NCBI RefSeq assembly: GCF_000165425.1
Contig: NW_001799622.1
Span: 1-64,000, forward strand
Length of the DNA: 64,000 bases
Direction of reading: 5' to 3'
DNA from: Paramecium tetraurelia
Lineage: Eukaryota; Ciliophora; Oligohymenophorea; Peniculida; Parameciidae
Each line of letters starts with the position of its first letter. The stretch's first letter is position 1. The notes beneath the pieces are model-generated. The model was not told the origin of the DNA, made no database searches, and saw only the letters and a list, made by a program, of their open reading frames with translations. Made by a program: the position numbers and the translations under genes. Shown in pieces: positions 11,148 through 23,112 of this stretch.

Positions 11148-13132
11148 TCATTCATTTTTATTTGTATATTATTCGTACTTTTCATATTCAAATTTAATTT
11201 CCTTTAATAATTTATAATACTCTCTTTCAATTGCCAAAGCTTGTCTATATTGTTCCATAATACTTTATCTTTTGTTCTCAGATTATTATAGCTTCTCTTA
11301 ATAAAGTTATAATTATTTTTATAGTTACTAAAGTTAGTTAATATAATACTTTGTAGGTAGAATCTAAATTTTAGGATAATTCAATCTTTCCTTTTTTATC
11401 CTTTAAATTATTGGTATAATTCTCCTTAAATGTTCTATAAATATCCACAAATTAAGCCGCCAGTTATTTCACTTCTAGTAAATTATTATACTTTAATAAT
11501 AATTTTTTATTTGATTCCATCTCCTCATTGATCGAATCGTATAGTTCTAAAAACCTTTGATGATATTGGGCAATTTCAGAAGGCTGTGGAAAAGATTCTA
11601 ACTTTCTTTCTAAGACAACTATCTCCTAATTTAAAAGTTGAAATTGCTAGAACTTCTTTTCAAATTTTTCCTTTTTTTAGTTATATTATGATTTCATCTC
11701 TTTTAATAATTCCTAATCATTTTCTTGTGGCATATTCCTTAAAGCCTCTTCTTTTTCTTTCTCTATTTTTTGTTATTCCTATTTAATCTCCTTTTTTAGT
11801 TCTGTTTTTTATTCTTTCAATTCGATTTTTTTTGCAACTTACTCCTCAGCCCTTTTAATATCTACTTGATTTGCTTTTTTCGTCTTTGAGTCAATTACTT
11901 TTAGCGCATCTACAATCTTAGTAAGACGTGATTTTTCTTCATTTATTTATTCTGTCAATTAGTTGTTTTATGACTCCAGCTACTCTACTTCCTACATATC
12001 CTATTCTATAGCTTTCTCTAAATTGTTAAGGTTTTATTGTTATAATTTAAATTATTATTCAAGAATAATTTTCTCTTATAACTTTATGTTTACAGTATTT
12101 ACTACTTCTTGATCTTCTTCTTAAGTTTATTATTTCAATCCCTCAGCAATTTTTTCTTTCGAAATCAGCTAGGATAATGATTATCCAGCAATAGAATTTC
12201 TTCTTTATAATTTCTGAAACTTCCTTCCTTCTTCTTCATTCAAAGTTGCTTCTGCCGATGGACCAGCTATTTGAGACATTTCCTTTATTTATGCTTGTGC
12301 CTATTACATTTTCTCTTTTTATAGATTAGTTAACTATTCTAATGTTACTTATTAATTTTAATTAGTTTATTTTTTTTCAGGTACTTCATCAAGAAATAAA
12401 TTTTATTGGAATGCTAAAGTTGGATTCTATTGAGTTTTGCTATTAACAGCGCTTACATTCTACTAATTTCCTTATTTTTATTTTTAAATTCCTGAAATCA
12501 AAGCACAAAATTTGTTATAAGTTCTTTGACTTGATAAATCTCCATATTCAATTAATGTAGAATAAACCCGTAAAGGGTCTTTTTTTGATAATTTTTTCAA
12601 ATTCTTAGTTTATCTATTATCTTATAATAAATCTAATTATGATACAATTTCTTAGATTGCCTTCTTTTCTTCTTAATCTTATTAATATAAAGCTTAATTT
12701 GCATTTTTACCAACTAATTTACTTACTCTATAATTTTAATCTTGTCGAAATTCTCTAGTTTCTAAGACAAATTTGATGAGCCATTTAATTACAGGGTAGA
12801 TGGCATTCAAATCTAGACCTTAAATTTAATGTGGTTAAAGATTATATGGGGATTACATCTCTATTAGAGATTTGACAATTTATTCTGAAACCTTGATCTT
12901 CTGCCCTATATTATAGTCATCATTATATTAAATATCAATAGCAAAGTTAGATTATGTAATACACCAACTGAGACCTCCCAAAATCTACATCTTGATATAT
13001 GAGTAATACCTTATCAAATGGCTTAATTGAGGGAATACGAATTCTAAAATAGCCTGCTAAAAGAAGCAAATCCAAGATTTCCTTCAATTTAGGATTAGTT
13101 TCTGGATCCAAATTGACGACTTCACCTTTCAT
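11148..13132 (-). CDS. CCDC93: CCDC93, CCC-complex subunit, 645 aa
   Basis: CCDC93 works with COMMD proteins and CCDC22 in the CCC complex, which recycles membrane proteins from endosomes with retriever and WASH. The N-terminal NN-CH-type domain is very clear: residues 16-50 contain [18 protein letters not shown] and [19 protein letters not shown], followed by [15 protein letters not shown] and [20 protein letters not shown], all family landmarks. The rest is long coiled coil, as in animal CCDC93. Introns at 12985-13009 (25 nt) and a 22-nt one near the 3' end give 646 codons, close to the roughly 630 of the human protein. The start codon agrees with the conserved N-terminus. The end is TGA 11148-11150. 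Confidence 0.9.
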
Positions 13133-13454
13133 TTAATATAAATAATAAAATTATTAATGCAGATTGTATAATCAAGATGAGAATTTGCCTGTTCTATTCC
13201 AATTATCATAAGTCTTGATTTTCCCCTGCAATATATTCTAAGAGTTTTAGATGATATTGATTTCATTCTGCATCCATGTGGTCTGCATCTTTGTTCTCTA
13301 AATGATGTGAAATGACGATATCCAATGATCAATTGCTTTATAATATCAATTATATCATTGAAATAATAAACACAATTAAGTATAAATATATTAAATTAAA
13401 AATATAGAGCAAAATAATGAATTGTGCTATTAATGTATGTAAAATATAGAATAA

Positions 13455-13707
13455 TCATGCATCTGTTTGAGTTTTTTATCTCCAAGTTTTATAATCTGGG
13501 TCATACATGAATCCTTTTTCATTTGAAAACATGTAATCTAATAAATAAGATAGAGGATGATATCATACCTATCATTAGCACTATTCCGAACATAAATGAA
13601 ATGGTTAACCAAGCAAATCTAACACCGTCAATGGTGACTGCAGAAAACAATAATGTGATCAAGACAATGGTGAAAATCAGCGATTAGGAACATGAGCAGC
13701 ACGCCAT
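13455..13707 (-). CDS. Small two-helix membrane protein, 73 aa
   Basis: ATG 13707 starts MACCSCSQSLIFTIVLITLL. One 31-nt intron restores the frame to TGA 13455-13457, giving exactly 74 codons. There are Cys residues at the extreme N-terminus (possible palmitoylation), two hydrophobic spans (residues about 9-25 and 33-47) and a polar tail ending YKTWRQKTQTDA. It lies between CCDC93 and IQCA1, all on the minus strand. I recognise no family. The neat intron and phase support it as real. Confidence 0.65.
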
Positions 13708-13750
13708 TTAATATTAATATTTATTATATATTTGATTTAATGATTATATA

Positions 13751-16339
13751 TCATTTTTTCTTCCCACCCTTTTTCGGGTCTACAGCGACAGCCTTAGATT
13801 TCTCTCTTCTGTCTTTTGTTCCTGTAACCTCATCAAAGAAGGTCTACAATATAAAATAAAGAATACCCTTAATTTGTCATATTCAGCTTAAGACTTTACG
13901 TATGGTTACCTAGCAAGTCTAGCCACAAATTCATCAATAGTGATTGGTTCATCAGGAATTTTTTTTATTCTTTCTGGTGTTATTATTTTATCAAGAGCAT
14001 TTTTGAAAGATCCTGCTGTGTATCCTTCTGTCAAATGAGCCAAAGTGCTCAAAGGGAAATTTGGTTCCAATTTTACTCCTTTCTCTTCAATAAAGTACTT
14101 TAGTAATGTCAACCTAGTATCATAATTTAACATTGGGAAAAAGAACTTTTTTTCAAAGAAGTTTTTCGTATCCTTCATAATCATTAATTCTGGTTAATTA
14201 GTAGAACCTATAAAAACTACTCTTGTGGTTGGTTCAATAAACTTAGCCTTTTTAAAATCTTAGAGTGGCTTTTTTAATTTTGCCCAAGGAGCAGCAGGAA
14301 CACCTTTTTTCTTTTTTGCAGATCCAAAAACTTATTCTATGTTATCCATAAAGATAATCGTAGGGTGTAAAACCTTAGCTACATAAAATACAGTATAAAA
14401 TGTTTTTCCAATAGAAGATTTATCAGAAAACTTTTATTACACTTCAGGGGAACTAGGTGTTATATCGAGTAACATAGCATTGCATTCAGTTGCCAAAGCT
14501 CTAATTGCTAAAGTTTTACCAGATCCTGAAGGCCCAAAGAATAAGAAGTAAGACATTTTATCTAATTTTTCTTTCAAGATTGGGGATCCTAATTACATAC
14601 CAACAAATTCAGCTAATGCTGATCTTAATTAAGGGTAAGAAGGATCAGGTGTAGTTGCAAACTATTATTCTTAGGTTGCTCCCAATACATTTTGACCACC
14701 TTTTAGATCAGCCAAGTTGGCAGGCATTAATTTTTTGACAATTCCATATTCTAATAATTCACTTAATAAATCAAAGACATCTCTTCCTTTAACACCACCT
14801 GCTCCAGGGACTTTGAAATTCTTGGGTTTAGGAGGTTTTGGTGCCTTAGGCTTAGGTGGTCTCTTTCTAGGTTTCTTTAATAAGAACAAATGTCTATTGT
14901 CTAATTCAATTTCAATTAATTCATCAACTAAACTATTCATTTCAGTTTCTACAGATGATCTAACTAGGCCTTTTGCAACATCAGTTACAAATGTTTATTG
15001 AAAATTGGTTGAATCATCTGTTGATCCCCAAGTTGTCAAATATTCTTCAACCCTCTCATTTATTTTAATAACTGTAGTTAAATCTATAGTGTCTTTCTTT
15101 TCTTCCTTCTTGTCTTTTTTCCCTTTTTTACCTTTCTTTTCAGGTTTATTTTCCTTCTTAGCACCTTTCTTTCCTCCCTTCAAAGCATCTAATTCTTCTT
15201 AAGTTGGAGGGTATCTTTTTTTATCATCATAATAATCAATAGCTTTAGCAGGTAGTTTTTCTTAATATTATTCTATTCTTACTTCCTTCTGTTTTATCTA
15301 AATACATATCAATCCAATCAATTCTTTCTTTGATTTTCTTCTCTTTAATTTCTGGTCCTTCTGTTTCCTAAACCAACTTTTTGAGTTCTATTTTTTTAGC
15401 GTCATAATCTTTCATATGTTATTGTTAAATCAAAGTCATTCTAAAAATAATATGATTATATTCTACTTTTATCTTTATTCCTATGCTTTCATAAATTATG
15501 AGTTTTGTTATTTTGGATCTTCTGCATCTCTTTGAATTCCCAAGAATTTCATCTCTTCTTCCCTCATAAAATAAACCTGTTCTCTTCCTTTGTATCCTTT
15601 GAAATACTTTTGGATAATCAAAACTGCTTTCTCATTTTCCTATTCATCAGTAATTTCCTCTCCTTCAGCTAATCTTTTGGTTTTGTTCTCTTTTCTTAAT
15701 CTCTCTTTCCTCAATTATTTGCATTGTAATCCTCTCTAAATACCTTATCTTCCTCTTTCATTTCTCTGAATTATTTCTAAAATATTTTCTTCTTTTGTAT
15801 CTAAAAAGTATTATTCTTCTATAACTGTTTCTTCTGGCTAACCCAAATCCATGTCTTATAAAGTTTTATCAATAATGAAGTTCCTTTCATCCAATCTTTC
15901 TTTGTCTGTTTCCTTTTTAAAATATCTTGGAATAGGCACTTCCAAATAATCTGGAGTAAGTTTTAAGTCAGTAATTAATTCATCTAAATTCACCATGTCT
16001 GATTGATAACTGTTTGAGTGCACATTATATTAGATGACTAATTTTTTATTTTCAATCATTCTAATAATTGCTAATTCTAGCAATTCCTTCAAATTTATTT
16101 TTTTCTATGGATGCACCATCTAATCATAACAATCCTCTAATCTAATAATAATTATTTGTTATTTAAAACTTTTTATAAATCCCAATGTAACGAATGTAAT
16201 TTTGGGCATAATGCTAAAAAAGATCCTGTGATGGCTTCTTTAAAAAGTCTGGCTCGTTTTAGAAGTTTTCCACCTAAATCAAGTCTTGAATATCATTTAT
16301 TGTCTCTTGCCACATATTATTATAGTATTATTTTGACAT
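13751..16339 (-). CDS. IQCA1: IQCA1/DRC11, ciliary AAA protein, 829 aa
   Basis: IQCA1 (DRC11/CFAP191) is a subunit of the nexin-dynein regulatory complex of ciliary doublets. Four introns (28, 26, 22 and 23 nt) give 830 codons, matching the roughly 820 of animal IQCA1. The N-terminus (MSKQYYNNMWQETINDIQDL) and FQHYAQNYIRYIGIYKKLED followed by CYDQMVHPQKK are family signatures. An IQ motif (AVLIIQKYFKGYKGREQ) sits near residue 185. A Lys-rich linker (GGKKGAKKENKPEKKGKKGK) precedes the AAA domain, with Walker A GPSGSGKT near residue 575 and Walker B IIFMDNIEQVF, where Asn replaces the usual catalytic Glu. The C-terminus has TFFDEVTGTKDRR. The 3' end lies 43 bp from the upstream side of the 73-aa gene. 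Confidence 0.93.
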
Positions 16340-17157
16340 TGTTATACAATAATAAAAATAATAAATTCTTAGAAGCAAAAATTTATGCTTTATAACAGAA
16401 TTAATAATTTCAACGATCATATCCGATGCTCATATAACATTCTTAGAATTCTTCCTTTGGAACTAGGAATGGTGTTTATATTATATTAATCAATCATAAC
16501 ATTTGTACTTTTTCTAACATTTATTTATTGGCTAGTGTTCTAATAAGATTGGAAGATTTGATACGTTGTTTTCAATATTAAGAATTTCTTATATGTTAAT
16601 TTAACATGTCTAATCGGATGAACAAAAAAAATAAGGGTATTATATTATTACATCAAAATCTTTATATAAATGTGCAAGTCAAAAAAATTAAGATTAACTG
16701 GAGTAAATTGTTGATATCTTTTAGTATTTACTTTAATATAAAGCTTAAGTAGTATATTCAAGAATTTGATTAAAAAAGGATAGGACTTTTCGAAAAGGAT
16801 TATTTTTTAATAAATCAATTGCATATTTATAGGTAAAGGATAAGAATTCCAATATAAAACATATGATGATAAACTAAGAAGTTTGTTTTTTGATAATTTT
16901 AATATAAGCTATCTATAACTGATAGATATATCTTTGGTAAAATTTGTTTTAGTTTTAAATTAAACTCATAGTCAATTTATGAATCATTAACAAATATATT
17001 TATTCCCTTTATCTTTTCTATTAAATTGGCGTAAATACATTGAATTTGAAATTATCTATATGTTTATAATAAAGGTGGATTCAACATTATTGACTTTTAT
17101 TTTTGCAATAATTCGATTATAATTAAGAATTGGATATAAATAATATTCAGACAATTA
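16340..17157. other. Divergent intergenic region, promoters inferred
   Basis: 818 bases between two divergent genes, IQCA1 (minus) and a K channel (plus), so both promoters must lie here. The sequence is AT-rich with many T- and A-runs. I see no coding exon, tRNA or clear motif. Confidence 0.5.
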
Positions 17158-19630
17158 ATGTAGCTTACAAGCGATCGTGAAGATCCTGAACAATTAAATA
17201 CTTAAGGAGCCTGTTCTGTTGAAATTCCACCCCAAAGAAACAGGTCTTCCTCATAATACTTGTTTCACGGTCCCTAGAACAGAAAATTGAAAACATAAGC
17301 TACTGTTTCTATATTTGGGTATTGGACTTAAATAATTGATAGGACTTTTAATACATACGAAGATAAAACAACTATAACAAGAGACACTAGAAGCGTATTT
17401 ACTAGAATTGTGAAAAAACTGATCATCATACAATGTTTTTTTGATTCATTGGAGTAATATCGAAAGGAGAGGTTGTAATAAAGAATAGAGTTTTATTTTC
17501 AAAAACGCACAAAGGTGATTCCATTTTATCCTGATGATTGTCTAATTGTTTATTGGATGAAAGTTGTAACTCTACTGCAATTTTGCTCTTGTATAATTTA
17601 CCCCATGTTCATAACATTCAATGATTTATAAACTGATTTATCTTGGATTGTGATGATTTTAGATGCTCTTTTCTCCATTGACATATTATTAACGTTTTTG
17701 ACAGCTTACATAGATGAAACATCTACTTTAAAAATATAAATTGTTGATATAACAATGCATTATTTGAAAACATGGTTTATTTTTGATTCTATATCAATTT
17801 TTCCTTGGATTTCCATAGGATTGGAGAATTTGAGGCTTTTTAGACTGTTAAGAATATTAAAATATTTTATATATAAAAGAAAGCATAGCTACAAGGGGTA
17901 AGCAGACTAGCACCAAATAGTACCTTCATTTTTGCCATATAATGATATGTAATTGAAGGAGGGGATTAAATTTCTAATAGATGTGATGGTAACAGCATTT
18001 CTTTTGATTCACATATTTGCTTGTGGATATCATTATTTATTAGGAATAGAATATTTAGATGCCTTTTATCAATCAACCTAAACAATAACAACAATTGGAT
18101 ATGGTGATTGTTCTCAGTCCATCAAGTATGAATATTAAATCTTGTGGTTAATTATTGGAGTAGGGTTTTATACTTTTACAATAGGAGATTTTGCTTATAT
18201 GATGTAAAGATCTGGGGTGAATTAGGATGATGAATATTATTTCCAGCTCGAGCAATTGTCTTACGTATCTGACTTTCCAGAAAGGATAAAAAACTAGTTT
18301 CAAAGGTTCATCACAACCAACCTAAACAACAATGCCTTCTGGTCTAGTTATCATAAAAAGATGGTTCACGATTTACCATATTAAATATAGAATTATCTAG
18401 TTTTAAGTGGGATGCTGTAAATTTGTGAGGCAGTACCTTTTTTCATGTAGGATATTAATTTTACGATTGAATTATTAAATGATGTTCAATTCTTGTTTAT
18501 TGAAGAAAATGATCTAATATATAGAGAAGGCTAGAATTCTAATGAGATATATTTTTTATTGTAGGGCGACGTAAGGATAATGACTAAAAAGAAATTTACT
18601 TTATTAAATATTTTAGAGGGAACTATGTTTGGAGAATACGAGGCTATCGAGGAATCCTTGAGAGCAACTTATGCTGTAGCAATATAAAAGTCTTTGATTT
18701 TAAAAGTGGATTATGCTATTTTCGAAAAATCTATGAAGATGAGTCCAAATTTATATTTTGAAGTTTAGCAACTATTTCATAGAAGAAGAAAGTTGTTGAT
18801 AAATAGTCTTAGATATGAGAAATGTAATTATAAATAAACCATATTAGTTAGCTTAAAGAAAGAAGGTTCGAAGATCGGTTTTAATCCAATTCAGTCATGT
18901 ATAATTACAGTAAACTAGACAAGAGATGAAGAGGCAACGAGAAATCCAAGAACTTAAAAATATTAATGAATATAATCAAATGGTTCTTCAACAATTGATT
19001 GATAAAAAGAGACATAAATATGAATAATTGTTGGCAAGGTTTAAATCAGTTGTGTTTCGAATTATTCATTTTAATCAGTAATTAATCCGAACACCCCCAG
19101 AGGATTGGAAAGATTTAGACAATTACAATTTAATTAAGAGAGTATTTCCATTGCGTTGCTTATCTGATAAGTTGTAAGTTTTCTTTAGGAAATCCTCATC
19201 AGTTCACAGTCAATCAGTTCATCGAAGCTCGATTCGCAAAAGAATAGAATGCCATCCTTAATACGATAAATTTAAATGGCGACTAAGCGATATTTAAATA
19301 AAATAAATTATTTTAATGCACAATAAAAGGTCAGTGAAGGTATTTCCAACTTTAAAGAGCATTGTGTAAAATTATCAAAAAAGTACAGTAGCATCATCTC
19401 CATAGAGGATTAATAGATTCTATCCTAAATGGATAAAAGATTTAGTACTTGAAGATCATACTACTGCAGAAATGGAAAAATTTGTATTGAAGTATCATCA
19501 AATCAATAAGAGATTGGATCAGATTGATAAGATGTGGACAAAGGGATTAATTATTAGATTTGATGAATTTAAATTGAAAAGTTAAAAAGATTTAGATCAT
19601 CTTGACACTGAATCTTCTGATGATAAATGA
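17158..19630 (+). CDS. Voltage-gated K+ channel with CNBD, 815 aa
   Basis: A six-helix potassium channel of the EAG/CNG superfamily. One 25-nt intron (18894-18918, unusual GTCA donor) joins two frames to give 816 codons. S1 begins near residue 115 (LIVYWMKVVTLLQF). S4 is well formed, with basic residues every third position (LRLFRLLRILKYFIYKRK, about residues 220-237). The selectivity filter is TTIGYGD near residue 311. A C-linker leads to a cyclic-nucleotide-binding fold (NDVQFLFIEENDLIYREGQN; GDVRIMTKKKFTLL; EGTMFGEYEAIEE), and a coiled coil and basic tail follow. The start ATG 17158 is the first in frame after noncoding sequence. The kelch gene starts 138 bp downstream on the same strand. 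Unlike the three channels at 52-63 kb, it has no zinc knuckle. Confidence 0.9.
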
Positions 19631-19768
19631 AAAACTCAAAGATAATGATATCTTTTTCTTTGTTAATCTTTTTTATTAATTATTATATATCATTTATTAT
19701 TGAAATTAACTTAAGAATTTAAGTTAGGTTTCCTTTAAAACATTATTTAATTTGCCTATAATCATTGA

Positions 19769-21573
19769 ATGAGTGCAGCTAATTTAAATTTAGAAAGAGA
19801 CAAGTATAAAGATTTGTTGAAGAGTATAAAAGATGAATCTATGTAACTTGCCATTAGACATCAAAGCAATACATCATAAGTTCTGGAGAAAAAGAGGAAA
19901 TTAAAAATGGAATCGGAGCACACAGGAAAATTAGGTATTTATGCAATATAAAATGTCGCTAGCTCTTCCAAGCATAGAAAACAGTACTTTAGAAGATATT
20001 TCATCTCATTTCCATCTACGCAGCAGTTAAGCAGGAGAATTTGTTGAATTGATACCAAACAAATCTCAATAAAAGTTTATTTAGCAAAGCTTTCTTAAGT
20101 TGCAAAGAAATAAAATGTCTTAAACCTATCGAGATATTAGTTTAAGCGAAAAGAAATTTAAATCGCTATAACGTAAAGTTCCACATCAAGAAACATAGAG
20201 CTTAAAATAATTAGAAAAGTAACTGGGAATAGCAAAATCAACAGAAAAACAAACATTACCAACTATTTAAAGAGTATACTAATAAAAAAGAAAAGCCACG
20301 GAAGAAAAAATAGAAGAAGAATAACCAGCTGTTTCATTTTTCGAAGAGACTTTAACTTCATATTCATATGCAGTACCTAGGAGAAGGGAATCTGCACAAA
20401 TAGGAGTCATCAGAGATAGACTTTATGTATTTGGAGGTATGAGTGGAGGAGGAATAACAAATGAAGTTTGGTGGTTCGATTTAAGTATATATTTAAATAC
20501 ATTCAATAGAAAAGCAAGAATGGAGCAATTATTGTTCAAATGTTTAACTATTTATAACCAGTCATTCGATGGTTGTCTGGAAGTAATTTTTGGTTTTCTT
20601 TGGTGGATCAGGTTATTATGATCATAAAATGAAAATCAGGCAAGTTTATTCTACTATTGGTTTATTCAATACTATAAATAACCAATGGACAACTTCATTA
20701 GAATCAGTGGAACCTAGGAGAGAACACAAAGCATCAGTCCTCTTCGGAAAACTAATGGTGATTACTGGTGGATTAGATGCAGCAGAGAAATTGCTAGACG
20801 ATACATTATTTTATTCCTTGGATTCTAAGAGATGGACTGGTTAAAAGTTGTTATTTGAAGAAGGTATTGCATAGCATGCTCAATGTACAGCATATGACAG
20901 CAAAAAAAATATTGAAACTGTTTATATTTTTGGTGGATAAGCCGCCAAATTGAATTCATTTCCCTTAATGAAGATGTTATTTTATGGACTACATCCAGTT
21001 GGTTGGGAGAAAGTACAGTATTCTGGGCAAGCACCAGAAGGCAGATATAATCACACTATGGAAAATGTGGGTGATTATTTAATTTTGATAGGTGGCAGAT
21101 CTTAAGAAAAAATAGAATATCAAAATGAAATTTTTATTTTTAATCTTAAAAACAGCACTTGGATTATAGCTTAAAGATAAGGATTGTCAACAAAAAGGTG
21201 GAGTCATTCAAGTTGTGTTTATGGTAGCAACATTCTATGTTTCGGAGGAATAGGTGAAAATACTTACTTACCCCCTCATATTTATTAAATAGAGACTGAT
21301 AATTACAAAATAAGAGGAAAAATTGGTGTTGTTAAGTAATTGGCTACAATAAGTGAAGAAATCTTTAGCAGCAGGCCTCCTTTGAATATCAACAAAGATT
21401 AGGAATCAGATTCTAAGAAAGTTTGTAGATTGGAGAAATTCAGAAAAACTAGAAAAATGTATGAGCAAATTACAACCTACTTACCTTTGCCAAAATTGAA
21501 AACACCAAGAATGAGATACGATATCTTAATTCATTTTGTTAAAATCGTAATGAAATAAATTGGATACATTTGA
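19769..21573 (+). CDS. Kelch-repeat protein, 583 aa
   Basis: Two introns (19935-19962 and 20485-20509) give 584 codons from ATG 19769 to TGA 21571-21573. About 220 residues of charged, Gln-rich N-terminus precede a kelch propeller. The repeats show the expected Gly-Gly and Tyr...Trp pattern: VIRDRLYVFGGMSGGGI, SVLFGKLMVITGG, TVYIFGGQAAKLNSFPL, NVGDYLILIGGRSQE, CVYGSNILCFGGIGEN. No BTB or F-box was seen. Kelch propellers bind protein partners. It directly follows a K channel, and a second channel/kelch pair occurs at 55.6-60.1 kb, so a shared role or a duplicated block is possible. Confidence 0.85.
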
Positions 21574-22472
21574 ATATAATTTGAGAATAAAATATTCTAC
21601 TCATTTTAAATTATTGTATTCTAATTATTTATTGAAATTATATACTCTATAATAATGATAAGCAAATATCGATTCTCGATAAATCAAATTATAATAAGAG
21701 AAGCAATCAAATATATTAAACTGTGAAAGTATTTTAAACATCATTATTCAACTAGCTACTTCACAGGTTTATTAATAAAATGAGGAATTGAAATTAATAT
21801 CACTTTATCAGAAATATTGGAATTAATGGTTAGTATCATTTTAGAAGTTTATTTATATTATATAATAGCACTTAAATTTAGAAAATAGAACACCTTTTAT
21901 TAAGAAATATCTTTGATCATATAAATCTCAGGGATTTCTATATTTATAATTCCTTATAAAAATGGACTTAAGTATATTCAGTTAACAGAGCTAGTAAATT
22001 TAATCTGATTAGCATTTACTCAATACATTTTTGTAGATAAAAGTGTAAGCTATAAAGAATTTGTCCTCAATTTTCAAATGTCCTAAAAATATACAAATCT
22101 CTAATTGTACAGATATAGATGATTGAGAAAACATATAACATTCATAGCTAATTATATGTGTTAACAAGCTAAGAATTAGATTACCTCATTAAGGAAAAGT
22201 AAAAAAATCCTAATAATTAAATGATGATTATTAGGATTGACAGCACACTCAGAGTATCAGAATCAAGCTTAAAATTGTTGAGATTGCAATTGGAATTAAT
22301 ATATTTATTAGGATTGGAAATTTTAGAAAATAGGAAATTTGATGTAAGATATTTTAAGATTAAATTTAGCTATTGTGATAAATTTATGGATAGGGATTGA
22401 AATAATCTGAATGATTAAATAAATATCTTATGATTATGTTATTGTTATATGATTATTTATATGAAAATACTG
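21574..22472. other. Convergent intergenic stretch, no gene seen
   Basis: About 900 AT-rich bases between the 3' ends of the kelch gene (plus) and the small Tim gene (minus). This is unusually long for a convergent gap in this window, where others are 40-70 bp. I could not assemble any exon chain, tRNA or repeat in it. A short or degraded gene may be hidden. Confidence 0.4.
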
Positions 22473-22731
22473 TCATTGCAGATGCACTGTCTCAGCATAG
22501 TTGATTAAAAATCTCATATGAGTACTTGATGCTCCAGCATGGTACACAGCACATTTCTCTATAGAAATTATTAATTTTGATTAGAATACTTAAACATTCT
22601 GTTTCAGACTCATTAAAATCTCTATTCACTTTTAATGCTCCACATCTTTTACTGCAATCTTTGGTTGCTCTTGTCATATAATGTAAGGCTTAAGCTCCGA
22701 CTCCCCAATCGATTTCTTGTTCCTCAGACAT
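22473..22731 (-). CDS. Small Tim (TIM8/9/10/13-type) chaperone, 75 aa
   Basis: Small Tim proteins escort hydrophobic precursors across the mitochondrial intermembrane space and fold by twin disulfides. After removing one 31-nt intron (22559-22589) the protein shows the diagnostic twin CX3C: CSKRC and CLKKC, separated by 17 residues that include the acidic NESE stretch. The length of 75 aa is typical. The N-terminus MSEEQEIDWGVGAQALHYM has no presequence, as expected. Which of Tim8, 9, 10 or 13 it is cannot be told from sight. The start is the first ATG after a noncoding spacer. Confidence 0.85.
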
Positions 22732-23112
22732 TTGAACAAATATTTAATATTAAAAATATTAATACTTGATTGAATTTAAGTTAATTTTATAGCATTCCAA
22801 ATAAGTATAAATAGGTTCATATACTACATTCAATAATAATATTATCAACCTAATAACTCAAGGTCTAAATCTATCAAAATAACTGTAGTGAAAGTAAATT
22901 AGTGAATTACTTAAAAATCAATACCTACTTATCTAATGTTGATTTACAATAATGAATAATAATCGAAATAGATTTTTGATTAAATGAAAATCGTTTAGAT
23001 CATGATGAGAATATGGCTTTAGATTGTTGAGGAAGATTGAATATTGCTAACAAGTATTAAGGTTTGATAGAAAAGGGAATGGAAAGCTTGAATAATTTTT
23101 TATATATTAAAA
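22732..23112. other. Divergent promoter region
   Basis: 381 AT-rich bases between the divergent small Tim gene (minus) and ABC transporter (plus). TGA is frequent and no exon was seen. Promoters of both genes are inferred to lie here. Confidence 0.5.

Noticed and set aside
13129-13332. 67-codon minus-strand frame with basic, Cys-containing product
   Set aside because: It begins at TTG rather than ATG, its only ATG leaves a short tail, and it sits immediately upstream of the well-supported CCDC93 start. Kept as possible but unsupported.
14717-15202. Two plus-strand frames rich in Leu, Gly, Ser and Phe
   Set aside because: They are the reverse of the Lys/Pro-rich linker of IQCA1 and use no coding-like third-base pattern.
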